A stretch of DNA of 64,000 nt from Bacteroides sp. (GTDB lineage Bacteria > Bacteroidota > Bacteroidia > Bacteroidales > Bacteroidaceae): contig JAJQDI010000015.1 of the NCBI GenBank assembly GCA_021202275.1, positions 162,637 through 226,636 of the forward strand. Direction: 5' to 3'. The translations under genes were made by a program, and so were the position numbers. Shown in pieces: positions 56,558-64,000 of this stretch. The notes under the pieces were generated by a model, which worked only from the letters and a program-made list of their open reading frames with translations, ran no database searches and was not told the DNA's origin. How positions within the stretch are numbered: position 1 is the first letter of the stretch; every line of letters starts with the position of its first letter.

Positions 56558-56578
56558 GAGACGCACGCCGTGCGTCTC
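56558..56578. repeat. GAGACGCAC palindromic repeat, copy 5
   Basis: GAGACGCACGCCGTGCGTCTC preceded by CGCG and followed by TACAAG; mirror partner of copy 4, 98 bases away. Confidence 0.88.
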
Positions 56579-56835
56579 TACAAGCCAACAGAACATTCTA
56601 TATACCCTTACTTTATTTATACCGATATATACAGAAAAGTAACAGGAAAATCAGTTATTTTATTTCTCACCTGAATGTACAAAAGCGCGTTTCCCTAAAA
56701 AAGAAAGATACAAAGGAAACTTGATCGCATACACAGTTACCTGATTGCATATACAACAGATATGCCCTGTCCGGATGAAACGACCGCTTCATACAGAACA
56801 GGGCACCTGCCTGGTCTCTTTTACAAACCTGTAAC

Positions 56836-57279
56836 TTATTCTTTCGCTTTCCTCGATTTTTTCTTTTCCGACCTGGCAACAGTAAACTCCAGATTGAAGA
56901 ACTTTGCCTTCCGGATATTACTGATCAGAGAAGCATCGGACCGGAAGCAGACCCGGTTTACCCAAACCTTATCCGCCGTACACTCCTCAGGGGTTTCATA
57001 TCCCTCACTGGTGACGGAAGGATAGAACGTCCCCAACCCCTCGATGGTCACCGTACGTCCTTGCTTGAGATAGTGTGCCATCACATCGGGAAGCTGGGAA
57101 AACACAGACAACACATCTCCTTTCATCAGAGAGCTTTGATTGGTGATCGTCTGCGCCAGTTGCTGCCCAGTAACACCCTTTCCTTTTCCCTGCAAAGCAC
57201 GGTTTACAGCATAATAAAGGACTTTGTCCTCTTCACCCGTTTTGTCGATCTTTTTTCTGACCGCGTAATTGATACTCAT
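56836..57279 (-). CDS. HU-family DNA-binding protein (HU-HIG type)
   Basis: A 147-residue nucleoid-associated-type protein. Start MSINYAVRKKIDKTGEEDKVLYYAV, then GVTGQQLAQTITNQSSLMKGDVLSVFSQLPDVMAHYLKQGRTVTIEGLGTFYPSV, matches the HU-HIG domain of Bacteroidales, a relative of HU in which the DNA-embracing arm is replaced. The C-terminal tail is rich in Lys and Arg (ARSEKKKSRKAKE). Many paralogues occur per genome; specific targets are unknown. The upstream region contains five 23-bp imperfect palindromes (57410-57524), possible binding sites. Confidence 0.9.
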   Translation of the reverse strand: MSINYAVRKKIDKTGEEDKVLYYAVNRALQGKGKGVTGQQLAQTITNQSSLMKGDVLSVFSQLPDVMAHYLKQGRTVTIEGLGTFYPSVTSEGYETPEECTADKVWVNRVCFRSDASLISNIRKAKFFNLEFTVARSEKKKSRKAKE

Positions 57280-57409
57280 AATTTTCTGTTGTTAAGTGTC
57301 CGTATTCAGGTTACAAATCAGTATATACAGTAATTAAACCGTTAGTTTGCTGGTAGTTTACCGGCAGAAGACTGGTATTCTACCGGTAAGATGCCAGTAG
57401 GATATAGTT

Positions 57410-57524
57410 ACTACACCCGGATATAGTAACCGACTACATCCGGGTGTGGTTAGTGACTACATCCGGAAGTAGTAGCCGACTTCACCCGGATATAGTTGGC
57501 TACTACACCCGGGTGTAGTAGGTC
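57410..57524. repeat. Five tandem 23-bp imperfect palindromes
   Basis: Units at 57410, 57433, 57456, 57479 and 57502, each 23 bases and beginning ACTACA/TC or ACTTCA. The core of the last unit, CTACACCCGGGTGTAG, is a perfect 16-bp palindrome; others vary (CTACATCCGGGTGTGG, CTACATCCGGAAGTAG). A related, less regular stretch with TACCGG at its centre precedes it (57350-57409). There are no spacers between units. The array lies between the DUF5686 gene end and the HU-like gene start. Confidence 0.85.
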
Positions 57525-57585
57525 TTTAACTCCTGCGTAAAATTAGTATAATACGGGGAGAATAGCAAGAGAATACCGCTATCCG

Positions 57586-59790
57586 TCAGCGATTAAATAG
57601 TTCAAAGGTGATCTTAAAGCCAACTTCGGAGTATTTCCAGTTGGCCGCGCTTACGAAAAGTCCCAGGTCGAAGATATGAGTACCGATCCCATACCCAAAC
57701 TCCATGTAAGGTTTGAGGTGAGGCACTACCAGCGTATTCAGGTAGACGCGTTCGTTGAGAACATACCGGGTGTACTTCCTCAGCTGCCGCATAAAAATAA
57801 AGGGCGACTCATAGGCGAAGTTGGCTCTCACGTATTTGTCCGAAGAGTTGAACCAGTGTGTATCCAGGAGTTGGAACGTGCCTCCGATATCGTCGTTCCA
57901 TCCTACCGGCAGGCTGTTGCGTCTGAAGTTATTAAAATCTACGAAATAGAGTTGTTTCTCATTGGTGAATATACCACCTCCCAACCGGTAATAGAAGGTA
58001 CGCATCAATCCCAGAGGGATCTGGTGTTGCATATCAAACTCGATCCGTTCGTACTGACTGGTACTCGTAAATACCCCTTTGATGCCCCGCTCCCAATCTA
58101 CGGAAAATGTCGGGAAACGCGAATGCAGGTTCACTTTACGCGCTCCGTGCATGTAGTAATACTGTCCGGGGGTCCACTCGATCCTGACGTTCGGAGCGAA
58201 ACTCACATATTTCTGTCTGTAGCGTTCGTAAGGAGACTCCTCACCCTCTCCTACAGGATTCTCCGGATCTTCGGTAACAAAGACAGAAGCCTTCACAGCT
58301 TTTCGCCGGTGTGTGGAGAACCCCACACTGACTGTGAGCCCATTAACGATTTCCTGACTGTGGCGGAGTTTGAAATAGAGATCATAGAAATAGTCCATGT
58401 GGATCTTATTCAGGTCGAACACACTGTCCGGTGTATTTTTGATCTCATCCAACACATCCGTGCTGTAGATGCGGTTGCCATTTCCAAAATCCACGTGAAA
58501 ACCGGCTCGCCTGGCAGGCCAGTATTCATAATTGGAGCGTACCGACCAGAAAAATTCTCCGTCCGTAAAGTTATAGCCGATCTTCGGTACCACACGCAAC
58601 AATTTATCACCCGGGAACAGGCGGTTGTATTTGAACTCCTGGCGGTAAGAAAGCCCGTACTTACCGCTATAACTCAACAGGAAAGGATTGATGAGCGGAG
58701 AACAACGTACGTCTCCGATATTTTCCAGTCTGACCATATAGCTGCTCAGAAGCACATCTCCGACCTGGCCCCACAAGACCTGATTGCGTTTCTTTGGATC
58801 GCTGCTTTGCGGGGTAGTATCCCTGCGAAGCGCGTGTTCCTTATACAGAGAATACTCATCCTCTGTCAATGGGACCGGACGAAGGGTTTCGAAATAGAGA
58901 CTATCGGTGTAGAACGAACTGGTATCGCATTGCAGGTTGTAAGACTCTGTCAGGTCGTAGACACGAGGTTCCTTTTCCTGAACAAAGGATTGCTGTATCT
59001 CAATATCTTTATAATCCAACCAGGCGTGATAGTTACCCTCCACCACATTGCCCATAAAACGGAACAAAGCATTTACATCATATTCCACGGGCAGGAACTC
59101 GTTGTCGGCCCCAGCCTCTCCCATGCGCATGTAGTTGGTAAACTGACTGATCTCCGATCTTCCTTTGAAGTATATCTCGCGCACACTCCACACCTCTCCG
59201 GAGACCACCATATGTCCTTTGACCAGCTGATAACTTTCGTTCTTCGGTAGAAAACGGATCTTGTAAAGAGAATATTCCCCGTTGTAATACACCGAATCGA
59301 GCCGATAACTATAGTATTTACGGGCATTTACGGCCAGGGGGGAAAGCAGTTTATTATGCATCAGAGAAGAAGCATAGATATTGGTATGAAAATATTCCAG
59401 GGTCTTTTCATCAAAGCCGGAAGATTTGGGAACAGTGCCTACAGTAGCTACGACTTTCTGATCGTAGATATTGGGAGCAGTGAAATGAATTTCACTGAAA
59501 GATTCCAGCATATACTCGTTTATTCCTTTCTGCATACGGAACATATGAGGTACCATGCGTATGATCTGGTTCCGCTTATGTACATTCATCTTCCCTTTGA
59601 TGTAGAGATCGGCACGGTATTCGTGGATGATATCTGCGTATAAAGGAGAAAAGGAGAGCAGATTGGAAATCACAGAGTCCAGGACCTCCTTGGGTTCGGA
59701 AGAAGGTTCCCAGGTGATCTGCGCCTTACCTTTGCCAGGAAGGAGCACCCACAGCAAGCATATAATAAACGAAACTATCCGGTATTTCAA
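57586..59790 (-). CDS. DUF5686-type outer-membrane protein
   Basis: A 734-residue outer-membrane protein. Signal peptide ending GKAQ near 23. Most DUF5686 proteins first have a CarboxypepD_reg domain; here it is missing and the mature protein starts directly with the helical region SNLLSFSPLYADIIHEYRADLYIKGK and the family segment ALRRDTTPQSSDPKKR. The C-terminal 380 residues are amphipathic beta strands ending GFKITFELFNR. Function unknown; the family is linked only generally to envelope biogenesis. -7 box TATATTTG lies 28 bases upstream. Stop codon TGA, then the 23-bp repeat array 60 bases further. Confidence 0.88.
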   Translation of the reverse strand: MKYRIVSFIICLLWVLLPGKGKAQITWEPSSEPKEVLDSVISNLLSFSPLYADIIHEYRADLYIKGKMNVHKRNQIIRMVPHMFRMQKGINEYMLESFSEIHFTAPNIYDQKVVATVGTVPKSSGFDEKTLEYFHTNIYASSLMHNKLLSPLAVNARKYYSYRLDSVYYNGEYSLYKIRFLPKNESYQLVKGHMVVSGEVWSVREIYFKGRSEISQFTNYMRMGEAGADNEFLPVEYDVNALFRFMGNVVEGNYHAWLDYKDIEIQQSFVQEKEPRVYDLTESYNLQCDTSSFYTDSLYFETLRPVPLTEDEYSLYKEHALRRDTTPQSSDPKKRNQVLWGQVGDVLLSSYMVRLENIGDVRCSPLINPFLLSYSGKYGLSYRQEFKYNRLFPGDKLLRVVPKIGYNFTDGEFFWSVRSNYEYWPARRAGFHVDFGNGNRIYSTDVLDEIKNTPDSVFDLNKIHMDYFYDLYFKLRHSQEIVNGLTVSVGFSTHRRKAVKASVFVTEDPENPVGEGEESPYERYRQKYVSFAPNVRIEWTPGQYYYMHGARKVNLHSRFPTFSVDWERGIKGVFTSTSQYERIEFDMQHQIPLGLMRTFYYRLGGGIFTNEKQLYFVDFNNFRRNSLPVGWNDDIGGTFQLLDTHWFNSSDKYVRANFAYESPFIFMRQLRKYTRYVLNERVYLNTLVVPHLKPYMEFGYGIGTHIFDLGLFVSAANWKYSEVGFKITFELFNR

Positions 59791-59817
59791 AGTTACTGAT
59801 CGCTAAATAAGGTCTGA

Positions 59818-59825
59818 CAAATATA
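59818..59825 (-). promoter_or_regulatory. -7 box TATATTTG for the DUF5686 gene
   Basis: Minus-strand match to TAnnTTTG, 28 bases before the ATG at 59790. Confidence 0.6.
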
Positions 59826-59888
59826 AAAAATAAAGAATGAAAATGTTTCCGTCATCCGACTTTTATATTCTTTTTTAGAAACGTAACA

Positions 59889-59958
59889 CCCCCTTAACAA
59901 AGGGGGCAAAAACAAAGAAATACACTATTTTTCCATATCACCCCCTAAAAAATAGGGG
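59889..59958. promoter_or_regulatory. Two C/G-run inverted repeats upstream of glnN
   Basis: CCCCCTT-AACA-AAGGGGG (59889-59906) and CCCCTA-AAAAA-TAGGGG (59942-59958) lie 71 and 19 bases before the glnN -7 box. In an otherwise A/T-rich stretch they look like a repeated operator or alternative RNA hairpins. Confidence 0.5.
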
Positions 59959-59976
59959 TATTTTATAAAAATACTG

Positions 59977-59984
59977 TATTTTTG
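59977..59984 (+). promoter_or_regulatory. -7 box TATTTTTG for glnN
   Basis: TATTTTTG, 31 bases before the ATG at 60016. Confidence 0.65.
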
Positions 59985-60015
59985 TAGCCAACAACCGATA
60001 AAAAACAGACTATTT

Positions 60016-62205
60016 ATGTCAAAAATGAGATTTTTTGCTTTGCAGGAACTATCCAACCGGGTTCCGCCGGAGGTGAAATATCCTTCCAACAAACTCTCCG
60101 ATTATTACGGCTCTCACGTATTTGACCGGAAAAAGATGCAGGAATACCTTCCGAAAGAGGCTTACAAAGCAGTAGTAAGTGCCATAGAAAAAGGTACCCC
60201 CATCAGCCGCGAAATGGCCAACCTCATTGCCAACGGCATGAAGAGCTGGGCCAAGTCGCTCCATGTGACCCACTATACCCACTGGTTCCAGCCTCTGACA
60301 GATGGTACCGCCGAGAAGCACGACGGCTTTATCGAACTGAGCGAAGACGAACAGGTGATCGAACGCTTCTCGGGCAAGCTACTGATCCAACAGGAGCCCG
60401 ATGCCTCTTCCTTTCCCAACGGCGGCATACGCAATACGTTCGAGGCACGCGGATATACGGCCTGGGATGTCTCTTCTCCGGCATTTGTGGTAGACAATAC
60501 TTTGTGTATACCTACTATATTCATCTCTTATACAGGAGAAGCCCTGGATTACAAGACTCCGTTGCTGAAAGCCCTGGCGGCAGTAGACAAAGCGGCAACC
60601 GAAGTATGCCAGCTGTTTGATAAGAATATTTCCCGGGTATATACCAACCTGGGATGGGAACAGGAATATTTCTTAGTAGACTCTTCGCTCTACAACGCCC
60701 GTCCGGATCTGTGCCTGACCGGACGAACGCTGATGGGACACTCTTCGGCCAAAGACCAGCAGCTGGAAGACCACTACTTTGGCTCTATTCCTCCGCGGGT
60801 AACAGCTTTCATGAAAGAACTGGAGATCGAATGTCACAAACTGGGCATACCTGTAAAGACCCGCCACAACGAGGTGGCTCCCAACCAGTTCGAGCTGGCT
60901 CCCATCTTTGAGAATGCCAACCTGGCCAACGACCACAACCAGTTGGTGATGGATCTGATGAAACGCATCGCGCGCAAACACCATTTTGCCGTACTGTTCC
61001 ACGAAAAGCCATTCAACAGTGTAAACGGTTCGGGCAAGCACAACAACTGGTCTCTCTGTACGGACACAGGCATCAACCTGTTTGCTCCCGGAAAGAACCC
61101 TAAAGGCAATATGTTGTTCCTGACCTTCTTAGTGAATGTGCTGATGATGGTGTATAAGAACCAGGATCTGCTGCGCGCCGCCATTGTGAGCGCGGGCAAC
61201 AGTCACCGCCTGGGAGCCAACGAAGCCCCTCCGGCCATCCTCTCTATCTTCCTGGGGAAGCATCTCTCGGCTATGCTCGACGAGATTGCCAGACAGGTAG
61301 GTGACACCCGGATGACACCGGAAGAGAAAACCACCCTGAAATTAGGCATCGGACGTATCCCGGAAATATTGTTGGATAATACAGACCGCAACCGTACTTC
61401 TCCGTTTGCCTTTACGGGCAACAGGTTCGAATTCCGCGCGGCGGGATCTTCCTCGAACTGCGCGGCATCTATGATCGCTATCAACGCGGCAATGGCCAAC
61501 CAGCTCAACGAATTCAAAGCCTCGGTAGATCAACTGATGGAGGAGGGTGTAGGAAAAGACGAAGCCATCTTCCGCATACTCAAAGAGACCATCCTTGCTT
61601 CGGAAGCCATCCGGTTCGAAGGAGACGGCTATTCGGAAGAGTGGAAACAAGAGGCGGCCCGCCGGGGACTGACCAACATCTCTCATGTACCGGAGGCGTT
61701 GATGCACTACAACGACAACCAGTCGCGCACGGTGTTGCTGGGCGAGCGTATCTTCAACGAAAGTGAACTGGCAGGTCGTCTGGAAGTGGAACTGGAAAAG
61801 TATACCATGAAGATACAGATCGAAAGCCGGGTACTGGGCGATCTGGCTATCAACCACATCGTACCCATAGCCGTGACCTATCAGAACCGCCTGCTGGAGA
61901 ACCTGCGCGGACTGAAAGAGATATTCTCACCGGAAGAATACGAAGAACTGAGTGCCGACCGGAAGGAACTGATCCGCGAAATCTCACGCCGGGTGACAGC
62001 CATCAAAATGCAGGTACGTGAAATGATCGAAGCCAGAAAAAGAGCCAACCAGATGGACAACTATACAGACAAAGCCTTTGCTTACCAGGAGACCGTTTGT
62101 CCTTTCCTGGAATCGATCCGCGAACACATCGACCATCTGGAAATGGAGATAGATGATGAGATCTGGCCTTTGCCGAAATACAGAGAGCTGTTGTTCAGCA
62201 AATAA
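60016..62205 (+). CDS. glnN: Glutamine synthetase type III
   Basis: A 729-residue cytosolic ATP-dependent enzyme forming glutamine from glutamate and ammonium. Type III is recognised by its length, by the N-terminal SDYYGSHVFDRKKMQEYLP, and by motifs such as NLGWEQEYFLVD, RHNEVAPNQFELAPIFE, KPFNSVNGSGKHNNWSL and NRTSPFAFTGNRFEFRA, which hold the metal, ammonium and ATP sites. It is the main ammonium-assimilating synthetase type in Bacteroides relatives. It is monocistronic; two C/G-run inverted repeats precede its promoter, and a TACGAT repeat begins four bases after the TAA. Confidence 0.97.
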   Translation: MSKMRFFALQELSNRVPPEVKYPSNKLSDYYGSHVFDRKKMQEYLPKEAYKAVVSAIEKGTPISREMANLIANGMKSWAKSLHVTHYTHWFQPLTDGTAEKHDGFIELSEDEQVIERFSGKLLIQQEPDASSFPNGGIRNTFEARGYTAWDVSSPAFVVDNTLCIPTIFISYTGEALDYKTPLLKALAAVDKAATEVCQLFDKNISRVYTNLGWEQEYFLVDSSLYNARPDLCLTGRTLMGHSSAKDQQLEDHYFGSIPPRVTAFMKELEIECHKLGIPVKTRHNEVAPNQFELAPIFENANLANDHNQLVMDLMKRIARKHHFAVLFHEKPFNSVNGSGKHNNWSLCTDTGINLFAPGKNPKGNMLFLTFLVNVLMMVYKNQDLLRAAIVSAGNSHRLGANEAPPAILSIFLGKHLSAMLDEIARQVGDTRMTPEEKTTLKLGIGRIPEILLDNTDRNRTSPFAFTGNRFEFRAAGSSSNCAASMIAINAAMANQLNEFKASVDQLMEEGVGKDEAIFRILKETILASEAIRFEGDGYSEEWKQEAARRGLTNISHVPEALMHYNDNQSRTVLLGERIFNESELAGRLEVELEKYTMKIQIESRVLGDLAINHIVPIAVTYQNRLLENLRGLKEIFSPEEYEELSADRKELIREISRRVTAIKMQVREMIEARKRANQMDNYTDKAFAYQETVCPFLESIREHIDHLEMEIDDEIWPLPKYRELLFSK

Positions 62206-62536
62206 AGAGATTTACGATGTACTGAACCAACGGTCGACGAAGTCAACCAACGGTCAGCGAAGCTAATTACGATGTACGATTGAAATGACATAGTTTATAA
62301 AAACTTCCTGTTCGGGGTCTATGCCACTCTATTCTCTGTGTTCCCCGAAGGGGATCTGATCTTTTCTGACCTCGGTTCCTGCTGTTACACACACCAGATC
62401 GGATGTCTGGTATAAGCTATGTCATTTCAACCGTACATTGTAACGTTCCCTGATGTTCATCATCAAATAAGGGTCATGACGAAGGAGTAAATCCGTAAAT
62501 CGTAAATAATTTGTTCTTTATTTCAATTTTTCTTCC
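62206..62536. repeat. TACGAT-family region with a 177-bp inverted-repeat element
   Basis: ATTTACGATGTAC begins four bases after glnN. Positions 62267-62297 and 62413-62443 are 31-base inverted repeats with three mismatches (TTACGATGTACGATTGAAAT on the left). Inside is a C-rich segment (TGTGTTCCCCGAAGGGGATC) resembling ones near 930 and 48510. A further end (AAATCCGTAAATCGTAAAT) lies at 62490-62509. CCAACGGTCGACGAAGTCAA (62227-62246) also occurs in altered form near 25460. Confidence 0.7.
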
Positions 62537-62544
62537 TATTTTTG
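62537..62544 (+). promoter_or_regulatory. -7 box TATTTTTG for the Crp/Fnr regulator
   Basis: TATTTTTG, 28 bases before the ATG at 62573. Confidence 0.6.
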
Positions 62545-62572
62545 TGCTTTATAACACAGTTTTATAACATTC

Positions 62573-63277
62573 ATGGTAAAGAACAATAACTTATCGGATA
62601 TTATCATTGAAGATCATATTTCTGCTTTGTGGAATCCTTTGACTGATGAACAGAAGGCATTCCTGTCTCAGCATTTTGTGCTACAGAGCTATAAGAAAAA
62701 TGAGATCATCCATTGCGAAGGAGAAAAACCTACGCACATGATGTGCCTGATAAGTGGAAAGGTAAAGATCTATAAAGACGGTGTCGGAGGACGCAGTCAG
62801 ATCATCCGCATGGTTAAACCCGTAGAATACTTCGGATACCGCGCCTACTTTGCCAATGGGAATTACCTGACTACAGGGGCTGCCGTAGAGCCCTCGGTGA
62901 TCTGTTTGATACCGATGACGGCTATTATGACCCTGGTGAACCAGAACAACGATATCGCTATGTTCTTTATCCGGCAACTCTCTATCGACCTCGGAGTAGC
63001 GGACGAACGAACCGTGAGTCTGACCCAGAAACACATCCGGGGCCGCCTGGCCGAGTCCCTGATCTTCCTGATGGAAGGATATGGACTGGAAGAAGACGGT
63101 TCTACCCTGAGTATCTACCTCTCCCGGGAAGATCTGGCCAACCTGTCGAACATGACCACCTCCAACGCCATACGCACCCTTTCCAATTTCTCGAACGAAC
63201 GGCTGATCGCTATCGACGGACGCAAGATCAAGATCATAGACGAAGAGAAACTCAGAAAGATCAGCAAGATCGGATAA
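62573..63277 (+). CDS. Crp/Fnr family transcription regulator
   Basis: A 234-residue cytosolic regulator. The N-terminal cyclic-nucleotide-binding-type beta barrel spans about residues 20-130 (YKKNEIIHCEGEKPTHMMCLISGKVKIYK), followed by the dimerisation helix and a winged helix domain whose recognition region is LSREDLANLSNMTTSNAIRTLSNF near 185-208. No Cys cluster of the FNR type is present, so it is not an oxygen sensor of that kind; the ligand is unknown. Own promoter; divergent from nothing and not clearly tied to glnN upstream. Confidence 0.93.
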   Translation: MVKNNNLSDIIIEDHISALWNPLTDEQKAFLSQHFVLQSYKKNEIIHCEGEKPTHMMCLISGKVKIYKDGVGGRSQIIRMVKPVEYFGYRAYFANGNYLTTGAAVEPSVICLIPMTAIMTLVNQNNDIAMFFIRQLSIDLGVADERTVSLTQKHIRGRLAESLIFLMEGYGLEEDGSTLSIYLSREDLANLSNMTTSNAIRTLSNFSNERLIAIDGRKIKIIDEEKLRKISKIG

Positions 63278-63483
63278 GTCTTTCACTTTCTCCCTACACT
63301 TCCTCTTTTCCGGAAAACGTTCATCTGCCAGACACATCTACAGACAAACTACTTTATCAGTCAATTCATACAACGACCGGCAAGAAGATCAGATCCTCCG
63401 GAGTTTGTTACTTTTCGTACCTACAACCTGTCCCTCTTAAAAAAGTGTATCCGAAAAGCAGCGGAATATAAAAATAATGTTGT

Positions 63484-63491
63484 ACATTTGG
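63484..63491 (+). promoter_or_regulatory. -7 box TACATTTG for the hexosaminidase gene
   Basis: TACATTTG, 47 bases before the ATG at 63539. Confidence 0.6.
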
Positions 63492-63538
63492 CCTGATTGA
63501 AAAACGTTTATTTACTAACTTAACACACATCACACCAC

Positions 63539-64000
63539 ATGAAGAAGACAATTTATTCTCTTCTTTTGTCGCTTTTCTGCATCTTTACCCCCGGATGTGA
63601 GCAGACAAAAGAGGTGGCGAACGAGTATAACCTTGTTCCCCTGCCCAATCAGATGACCCCTCAACCGGGACGTTTTCAACTCAGCAATCAGGTAACCCTC
63701 CTGACCGAAGGTTGTACACCGGAGGTAAAAGCCATCGCCGGTGAACTGGCGGAAAGGCTGGAAGCGACTTCCGGGATCCGGCTGCAACAGGCCGATAATG
63801 CCCGGGAAGGAGAGCCAGTGATCCGTTTCCTGCATGCCGAAGGATTGGAAAAAGAGGCTTACCGGCTTTCTGTCAGTCCGGAAGCGGTCGTGATACAGGC
63901 TTCCGAACCCAATGGATTCTTCTACGGCGTACAGACCATCTATCAACTGCTACCTGTGGCTATCTATGGCGATCAGGTGGTGAAACGCGCGGCCTGGTCG
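63539..64000 (+). CDS. GH20 beta-N-acetylhexosaminidase, N-terminal part (3' truncated by window)
   Basis: The first 154 residues of a secreted enzyme. Lipoprotein-type signal (LFCIFTPGCEQTKE, Cys near 20). The rest is the GH20 N-terminal domain: NLVPLPNQMTPQPGRFQLSNQVTL, then the EGLEKEAYRLSVSPEAVVIQASEPNGFFYGVQTIYQLLP segment that leads into the catalytic barrel. The catalytic domain with the Asp-Glu pair lies beyond the window. Expected to release terminal N-acetylglucosamine or -galactosamine from glycans in the periplasm or at the surface. Confidence 0.9.
   Translation, partial: MKKTIYSLLLSLFCIFTPGCEQTKEVANEYNLVPLPNQMTPQPGRFQLSNQVTLLTEGCTPEVKAIAGELAERLEATSGIRLQQADNAREGEPVIRFLHAEGLEKEAYRLSVSPEAVVIQASEPNGFFYGVQTIYQLLPVAIYGDQVVKRAAWS

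Larger units (their letters stand above)
56131..56835. other. Noncoding region with paired palindromes and a hairpin
   Basis: 705 bases without a supportable gene. Very A/T-rich to 56350; GAGACG palindromes at 56439 and 56558, with a half-copy (GGAGACACATAC) at 56522; then a hairpin TGCCCTGT (56763-56770) with ACAGGGCA (56798-56805), containing an inner ATGAA/TTCAT stem, which may terminate the HU-like gene on the minus strand. Confidence 0.55.

Noticed and set aside
57410..57524. Possible CRISPR array (regular repeats)
   Set aside because: The 23-base units are contiguous with no unique spacers, are themselves palindromic and vary from unit to unit; no cas gene is present.
1..64000. Wholesale reassignment of TAG to an amino acid
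   Set aside because: TAG ends valS, the second ECF sigma, the MFP, a thioredoxin lipoprotein and others at the expected lengths, so it still works as a stop; only partial readthrough remains possible.
1..64000. tRNA or rRNA genes, insertion sequences, prophage genes
   Set aside because: None was recognised by eye; short tRNA genes could be missed without a covariance search.

Overview
The window is a chromosome segment from a member of the Bacteroidales (Bacteroidota). Three things point there. Most transcription units are preceded by the -7 box TAnnTTTG typical of this phylum, in two cases with a TTTG box 19-20 bases further upstream. The gene families are typical of the group: type III glutamine synthetase, PPi-dependent phosphofructokinase, S46 dipeptidyl peptidases, DUF4249/TonB receptor pair, DUF4369, DUF5686, DUF4988 and HU-HIG proteins. 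Many secreted proteins carry Bacteroidales-style lipoprotein or AQ-type signal peptides. The tandem DPP7/DPP11 genes fit a Parabacteroides/Porphyromonas-like relative, but the genus cannot be fixed from this sequence. No rRNA, tRNA, insertion sequence, prophage or CRISPR array was recognised.

Layout. 1-11 kb is mostly housekeeping: the end of secA, a DUF6340-like lipoprotein, a small acidic protein, a soluble PAS histidine kinase, valS, a DUF3810 membrane metalloprotease and mazG. 11.4-16 kb holds a minus-strand envelope-stress unit (L,D-transpeptidase, ECF sigma factor, anti-sigma-like protein, Spy/CpxP-like protein) and rnz. 16-20 kb has a Gfo/Idh/MocA oxidoreductase and a second ECF sigma operon, two of whose genes carry in-frame TAG codons. 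20-26.5 kb: guanine deaminase, an SDR enzyme, an OmpP1/FadL-like porin with a Ser/Arg-rich partner, and prmA. 27-33 kb: a small HTH protein, a damaged three-gene secreted/outer-membrane cluster, a GH25 lysozyme and pfp. 33-42 kb: an RND efflux operon (MFP, RND pump, frameshifted outer-membrane factor), diverging from a frameshifted patatin/beta-barrel gene, then a DUF4369 lipoprotein. 42-48 kb: an anaerobic sulfatase-maturase and tandem DPP7 and DPP11. 48-51 kb is an accessory stretch with a lone HicB-like gene, two thioredoxins, a decayed RelE-like toxin-antitoxin pair and a frameshifted SymE-like gene. 51-56 kb: a damaged DUF4249/TonB-receptor pair and a collagen-like surface lipoprotein. 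56-64 kb: HU-like protein, DUF5686 barrel, glnN, a Crp/Fnr regulator and the start of a beta-hexosaminidase.

Two patterns run through the window. First, about eleven genes are interrupted, by single-base changes in homopolymer runs, by in-frame TAG codons, or by loss of a start codon. All of them are envelope, secreted, regulatory or toxin-antitoxin genes, while every housekeeping gene reads cleanly. Whether this is gene decay, phase variation, amber readthrough or sequencing error cannot be decided from the text alone. Second, the intergenic DNA is dense in two families of inverted repeats: arrays of TTTACGAT motifs that face each other and often begin at a stop codon, and a 21-bp perfect or near-perfect palindrome (GAGACGCAC...GTGCGTCTC) that occurs in facing pairs. 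A third array, five 23-bp imperfect palindromes, lies upstream of the HU-like gene.
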